From NCBI GenBank assembly GCA_020722645.1, contig DYKL01000118.1, positions 1-9,605 of the forward strand: DNA of 9,605 bases, read 5' to 3'. The position numbers and the translations under genes are program-made. Positions within the stretch are counted from its first letter, which is position 1. Every line of letters begins with the position of its first letter. The notes beneath the pieces were generated by a model. It ran no database searches, was not told where the DNA came from, and worked only from the letters and a program-made list of their open reading frames with translations. Shown piece after piece: positions 7,464-9,605 of this stretch. This DNA is from Acetofilamentum sp. Its GTDB lineage: Bacteria; Bacteroidota; Bacteroidia; Bacteroidales; JAFGUD01.

Positions 7464-7625
7464 ATTGTATTCATAAAATAGTCTAAACTATTTTGTATTG
7501 GTTTAAACCTGTTGCTTTTGTCGGTGGGTACACCGACAAAAGCGTCTGTTACCGACATTTCAGGTGTCCACACCTGAAATTTCAACGTTTTTAAACCAAT
7601 ACCAACTATTTTATAAATTTACAAT
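7464..7625. repeat. Nested palindromic MITE/REP-like element with two internal hairpins
   Basis: About 162 bp are organised as inverted repeats within an inverted repeat. The outer ends pair as ATTGTA (7464-7469) with TACAAT (7620-7625), and 7470-7482 with 7605-7617 (12 of 13). A second arm pair, GTATTGGTTTAAA (7495-7507) with TTTAAACCAATAC (7590-7602), is perfect over 13 bp. Inside are two perfect hairpins: GCTTTTGTCGGTG / CACCGACAAAAGC (7514-7526 / 7531-7543, loop GGTA) and ATTTCAGGTG / CACCTGAAAT (7557-7566 / 7571-7580, loop TCCA). Both stems close on GGTG-N4-CACC. The left outer arm also carries its own small hairpin (7475-7482 / 7487-7494). The interior is clearly richer in G+C than the flanks. 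Neither internal hairpin is followed by a T run on the minus strand, so they do not look like terminators. It resembles a non-autonomous mobile element (MITE) or a REP-pair unit (BIME). No transposase is present and no target-site duplication is evident. The structure is directly visible; mobility is inference. Confidence 0.75.
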
Positions 7626-7631
7626 AACTTG

Positions 7632-7649
7632 TCCCGATTTTAATCGGGA
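7632..7649. repeat. Small perfect hairpin TCCCGATT/AATCGGGA
   Basis: TCCCGATT (7632-7639) and AATCGGGA (7642-7649) form a perfect palindrome, practically a 7-bp stem with a TTTA loop. It begins seven bases beyond the large nested palindrome. On the plus strand it is followed by GTTTTG, a poor T tract, and there is no plus-strand gene to terminate. On the minus strand, the direction of transcription, no T run follows. It may be part of the same repetitive unit. Confidence 0.55.
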
Positions 7650-7774
7650 GTTTTGCCGATAATACTTGAAAATACTCTGCCCCGAATATAGTGAGGGGGC
7701 TAATCAGACGAAGTCGAAATTGGTCTCTATTGAAAATAAAATCAGTATAAATTGACAAACAATATGTTCAAAAG
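7650..7774. other. Region 3' of the receiver gene
   Basis: This is the downstream side of the receiver gene. It contains a short inverted repeat, GCCCC (7679-7683) with GGGGC (7696-7700) around a 12-nt spacer, in a locally G+C-rich patch, and the small dyad GACGAAGTC (7708-7716). No convincing T-tailed terminator for the receiver operon is visible, and no reading frame looks coding. The GC-rich patch may be repetitive DNA continuing from the adjacent palindromes. Confidence 0.4.
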
Positions 7775-8131
7775 TTACTTTAAAAAACTGATAATTTCAG
7801 CAACTAATTTTTCGGGAATAAAAGGTTTTTTTATCCAACCGTTTACACCTTCGTTTTTAAATTCAATTTTTGTCTGAACATCTGAATTTGCTGAAATAAC
7901 AAATATATTTGATTTAATATTTTTATCTGAATGCTTAATTTTTTTTATCAACTCAACATCAGTCAAATCAATTTCCAATAAAAAAACATCAAAAAATTCA
8001 TTTTTAATAGATTCATAAACCAAATCTTTGTTGTTGGCAGTTTTTATGATAAATCCTTTATATTCAAATGTCGATGTCAAAACTTCCAAAATTGTCGGAG
8101 AATCTTCAACTAATAAAATTTTATAAGCCAT
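7775..8131 (-). CDS. Stand-alone receiver (CheY-like) domain protein with Glu at the phospho-acceptor site
   Basis: This 118-residue protein is a single receiver domain with nothing attached. KILLVEDS (4-11) supplies the acidic pocket Glu9/Asp10, FVISA (76-80 and following) the conserved Ser80, and KKPF (101-104) the conserved lysine and cis-proline. The strand that normally ends in the phosphorylated Asp reads FDVFLLEIDL (47-56), so Glu53 occupies that place (codon GAA). Asp55, two residues on, is not in the standard position. In several response regulators Asp-to-Glu mimics phosphorylation, so this may be a constitutively active or phosphorylation-independent pseudo-receiver. It would act in the cytosol through protein contacts, because no DNA-binding or enzymatic output domain exists. 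It lies 48 bp after the DUF4924-type gene, probably in the same transcript. No histidine kinase is encoded in the window. Fold assignment is firm; loss of phosphorylation is inferred from one residue. Confidence 0.9.
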   Translation of the reverse strand: MAYKILLVEDSPTILEVLTSTFEYKGFIIKTANNKDLVYESIKNEFFDVFLLEIDLTDVELIKKIKHSDKNIKSNIFVISANSDVQTKIEFKNEGVNGWIKKPFIPEKLVAEIISFLK

Positions 8132-8179
8132 AATTTATTAACCCGTAAAACAGCATAAAACAACAAAAATTCACGAACA

Positions 8180-8704
8180 TTATTCCTGTTTATGATAATA
8201 TTTTGTCAGCAACGATAAAAAACTGCTGATTTTTGAGACGGCTTCCTGCGTCTCTATACTTATATTTTTTTTACTCAATCTTAACAACAGATATCCATAT
8301 AAAGCTTCAAAACAAATTTCTATAAAATTTTTATCAAAATCGGTAATTTTTGAATACAAATCTTCGATAAAAGGCATTAAATTTTCAAATTCCTGTTTAT
8401 ATTCAATGTTTTTTTCTGATTCAAGCAACTTATTATGAAGAACGTCTAATTCAAGAACGACATCATTTAAAAACTGCAGATGCCCTTTTTGTTCAATTTT
8501 TTCGTTCAACATTGACTGAATAAGAAAATCATACCAACTTTTCATTTTTTCATATTGTTCGTCATCAATATCAAAATTTGCAATAATCTCCTTCTCAATT
8601 GTTTCCGGATTAAAGTTGTATGCTCTTATCAAATCTTCAATTTGCCACATATAAATTACATATTCGGCAATATTCTCTTTCTTTTTTTGTTCAGAAATCA
8701 GCAT
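8180..8704 (-). CDS. DUF4924-type conserved protein of unknown function
   Basis: This 174-residue, probably all-helical soluble protein resembles the Bacteroidota family DUF4924 as I remember it. The hallmarks are the N-terminal NIAEYVIYMWQIEDLIRAYN (11-30), the central KGHLQFLNDVVLELDVLH (73-90) and the C-terminal CFEALYGYLLLRLSKKNIS (131-149) followed by ETQEAV. No signal peptide, membrane span, nucleotide-binding motif or catalytic signature is visible. The chosen start, MLISEQKKKENIAEY, agrees with the short N-terminus expected in this family. It lies 37 bp downstream of trmN6 and 48 bp upstream of the receiver gene, all in the same direction, so the three may be co-transcribed. A candidate -7 box lies 19 bp upstream of the ATG and could give a separate start. 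The function is unknown, and the family name comes from recall of the motif pattern, not a search. Confidence 0.82.
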   Translation of the reverse strand: MLISEQKKKENIAEYVIYMWQIEDLIRAYNFNPETIEKEIIANFDIDDEQYEKMKSWYDFLIQSMLNEKIEQKGHLQFLNDVVLELDVLHNKLLESEKNIEYKQEFENLMPFIEDLYSKITDFDKNFIEICFEALYGYLLLRLSKKNISIETQEAVSKISSFLSLLTKYYHKQE

Positions 8705-8723
8705 TTAAATCAATTAAATTTTA

Positions 8724-8731
8724 CAAATTTA
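8724..8731 (-). promoter_or_regulatory. Candidate -7 box for the DUF4924-type gene
   Basis: TAAATTTG on the minus strand fits TAnnTTTG and lies 19 bp upstream of the ATG, in the 37-bp gap after trmN6. It is the same octamer as the one upstream of the sensor operon. No TTG is seen at the matching -33 spacing. It would give a very short leader of about 10 nt, so this is only a possible internal promoter. Confidence 0.3.
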
Positions 8732-8741
8732 AAAATATATT

Positions 8742-9440
8742 TTAAAAAAACAGATAATATTTTTTTGTAATTTCTTTGTATTGTTCTGAATATTCGTTGT
8801 TATGTTTAATAATTATTTCTTTAAATTCAATTTTTTCAGCACATCTCGAAAATTTTAAAAATATTCTTTTAGGTTCTTTTTTTAGATTGTGTCTTACCAA
8901 CGTTTTTTGCACACAAAACAAATTTTTCTGAGAACATAAATGAACAAATTTTTGAGAATCTATAAAAGGTAAAATTACAAAAAATATGCCTTTAAATTCA
9001 AGTAGCTTATCAACGGCACTGACAAATTTTTCAAAAGGCAACATATCGGTGTGGCGGGACTTTGTTTTATTTTCATAAGGAGATGTCAGACAACCCTCGA
9101 AAAATGGCGGGTTAGAGATTATTAAATCAAATTTTGCTGATGTATTCTCTGCATATATCAAAAAATCTTCATTTAGAGCATTCAATCTGTCAGTCCATTT
9201 AGAGTTTTGAAAATTCTTAACAGCCTGAATGTATGAGTTTTTATCTATTTCGACAGCAGTTATTTCAGATGAGTCGTATTTCTGTGCCATCATTAATGCC
9301 AAAAGCCCTGAGCCGGTACCAACATCAAGAATCGTCTTTGGGTTGTCAGCATCTACATAAGCTCCAAACAATACAGCATCAGAACTGACCTTCATTGCAA
9401 CATTTTCCTGTTGTATCGTAAACTCCTTAAATTTGAACAT
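8742..9440 (-). CDS. trmN6: tRNA1(Val) (adenine(37)-N6)-methyltransferase
   Basis: This 232-residue cytosolic enzyme belongs to the YfiC/TrmN6 family. It uses S-adenosylmethionine to methylate N6 of A37, next to the anticodon of tRNA1(Val). The N-terminal FKFKEFTIQQENVAMKVSSD (2-21) is the family signature (compare FRFKQFTV...CAMKVGTD in E. coli). DVGTGSGLLALMMAQ (39-53) is SAM-binding motif I, VEID (63-66) holds the acidic residue that contacts the ribose, and NPPF (110-113) is the catalytic motif typical of N6-adenine methyltransferases. KRIFLKFSR (191-199) and the C-terminal YSEQYKEITKKYYLFF match the conserved end of the family. Length is normal and there is no fusion. It heads the apparent trmN6-DUF4924-receiver group, with 37 bp to the next gene. 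Its immediate upstream DNA contains repeat arrays starting about 25 bp before the ATG, so any promoter must lie close to or within them. Assignment is confident; tRNA specificity is from family knowledge. Confidence 0.93.
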   Translation of the reverse strand: MFKFKEFTIQQENVAMKVSSDAVLFGAYVDADNPKTILDVGTGSGLLALMMAQKYDSSEITAVEIDKNSYIQAVKNFQNSKWTDRLNALNEDFLIYAENTSAKFDLIISNPPFFEGCLTSPYENKTKSRHTDMLPFEKFVSAVDKLLEFKGIFFVILPFIDSQKFVHLCSQKNLFCVQKTLVRHNLKKEPKRIFLKFSRCAEKIEFKEIIIKHNNEYSEQYKEITKKYYLFF

Positions 9441-9464
9441 CTAATTAGTAATTGAGTTTGTAAA

Positions 9465-9516
9465 GTTTATCAAGTTCAAAGTGCATTGTGCATTGTGCAT
9501 TGTTTATCAAGTTCAA
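9465..9516. repeat. Pair of 15-bp direct repeats flanking a GTGCATT triplication
   Basis: GTTTATCAAGTTCAA occurs at 9465-9479 and again at 9502-9516, a spacing of 37 bp. Between the copies are three tandem GTGCATT heptamers (9481-9501). The unit lies 25-76 bp upstream of the trmN6 start codon. The duplication suggests local slippage, or insertion of the heptamers between copies. Confidence 0.8.
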
Positions 9517-9605
9517 CTATGCACTATGCACTATTAACTATGCACTATTAACTATGCACTATTAACTATGCACTATTAACTATGCACTATGCACTATTAA
9601 CTATG
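9481..9605. repeat. Heptanucleotide tandem repeat array (runs off the window)
   Basis: Three GTGCATT units (9481-9501) are followed, after a 15-bp spacer, by an uninterrupted run of heptamers from 9517 to the end. These are of two kinds, A = CTATGCA and B = CTATTAA, in the order A A B A B A B A B A A B A (last one cut). All units stay in phase, with no indels. The first block read on the opposite strand is GCACAAT, one base from GCACTAT, a rotation of unit A, so the two blocks are inverted and could form a hairpin. Stop codons in unit B on both strands rule out coding. Heptanucleotide tandem repeats (STRRs) are known in cyanobacteria; a counterpart here is an analogy only. Confidence 0.9.

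Noticed and set aside
7514..7580. Intrinsic terminators for the receiver operon
   Set aside because: Both hairpins are strong but are followed on the transcribed strand by AACAGG and GTCGG, not by a T run, and they lie about 200 bp past the stop codon.
7403..7585. 60-codon minus-strand reading frame starting MKFQVWTPEMSV
   Set aside because: It starts inside the hairpin at 7557-7580 and runs through the palindrome into AT-rich leader. The peptide reflects the inverted repeats, has no domain signal, and its end is rich in Phe/Tyr/Lys as expected for translated AT-rich non-coding DNA.
9481..9605. CRISPR array
   Set aside because: The units are 7 bp and directly abutting, with no unique spacers of 25-40 bp, and no cas gene is present.

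Overview
The window looks like chromosomal DNA of a Bacteroidota (Bacteroidetes) bacterium. It is strongly AT-rich, start codons lack Shine-Dalgarno sequences and sit in A/T-rich leaders, and two genes have a TAnnTTTG-like -7 box upstream. The protein families fit too: a DUF4924-type protein, a 7TMR-DISM/SpoIIE phosphatase with a repeated QKEEL-type coiled coil, and a HAMP/GAF/PAS sensor. No rRNA, tRNA, CRISPR array, transposase or phage gene is visible. The phylum is inferred from protein style, not from a marker-gene search.

All seven supported genes lie on the minus strand, so transcription runs from high to low coordinates. At 8742-9440 is a tRNA1(Val) A37 N6-methyltransferase (trmN6), followed by a DUF4924-type protein (8180-8704) and a stand-alone receiver-domain protein (7775-8131). 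The receiver's usual phospho-acceptor aspartate is glutamate. Next comes a 514-bp gene-free interval (7261-7774). It contains a nested palindromic, MITE/REP-like element (7464-7625) and two smaller hairpins. Below it is a two-gene signalling unit: a membrane HAMP-like/GAF/PAS/PAS/PAS protein with no recognisable output domain (4993-7260), overlapping by ATGA a 7TMR-DISM-coiled coil-SpoIIE (PP2C-type) phosphatase (2810-4996). Enolase (1483-2763) starts 46 bp further on, with no terminator visible in between. An SPFH/band-7 protein ending in a GYF_2 domain and a poly-proline tail (127-1242) comes last and is closed by a strong intrinsic terminator (71-112).

The sensor and the phosphatase probably work together: the sensor has only input modules and the phosphatase has the catalytic domain. 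Translational coupling would keep them at matched levels. The phosphatase's natural substrate would be a phosphorylated STAS-type anti-anti-sigma factor or similar regulator, but none is encoded here. Enolase and trmN6 are housekeeping genes.

The least explained DNA is non-coding: the nested palindrome at 7464-7625, and an ordered heptanucleotide array (9481 to the window end) that alternates two unit types just upstream of trmN6. I did not find a convincing new multi-gene system. The best leads are these two repeats, the Asp-to-Glu receiver and the output-less sensor coupled to the phosphatase.
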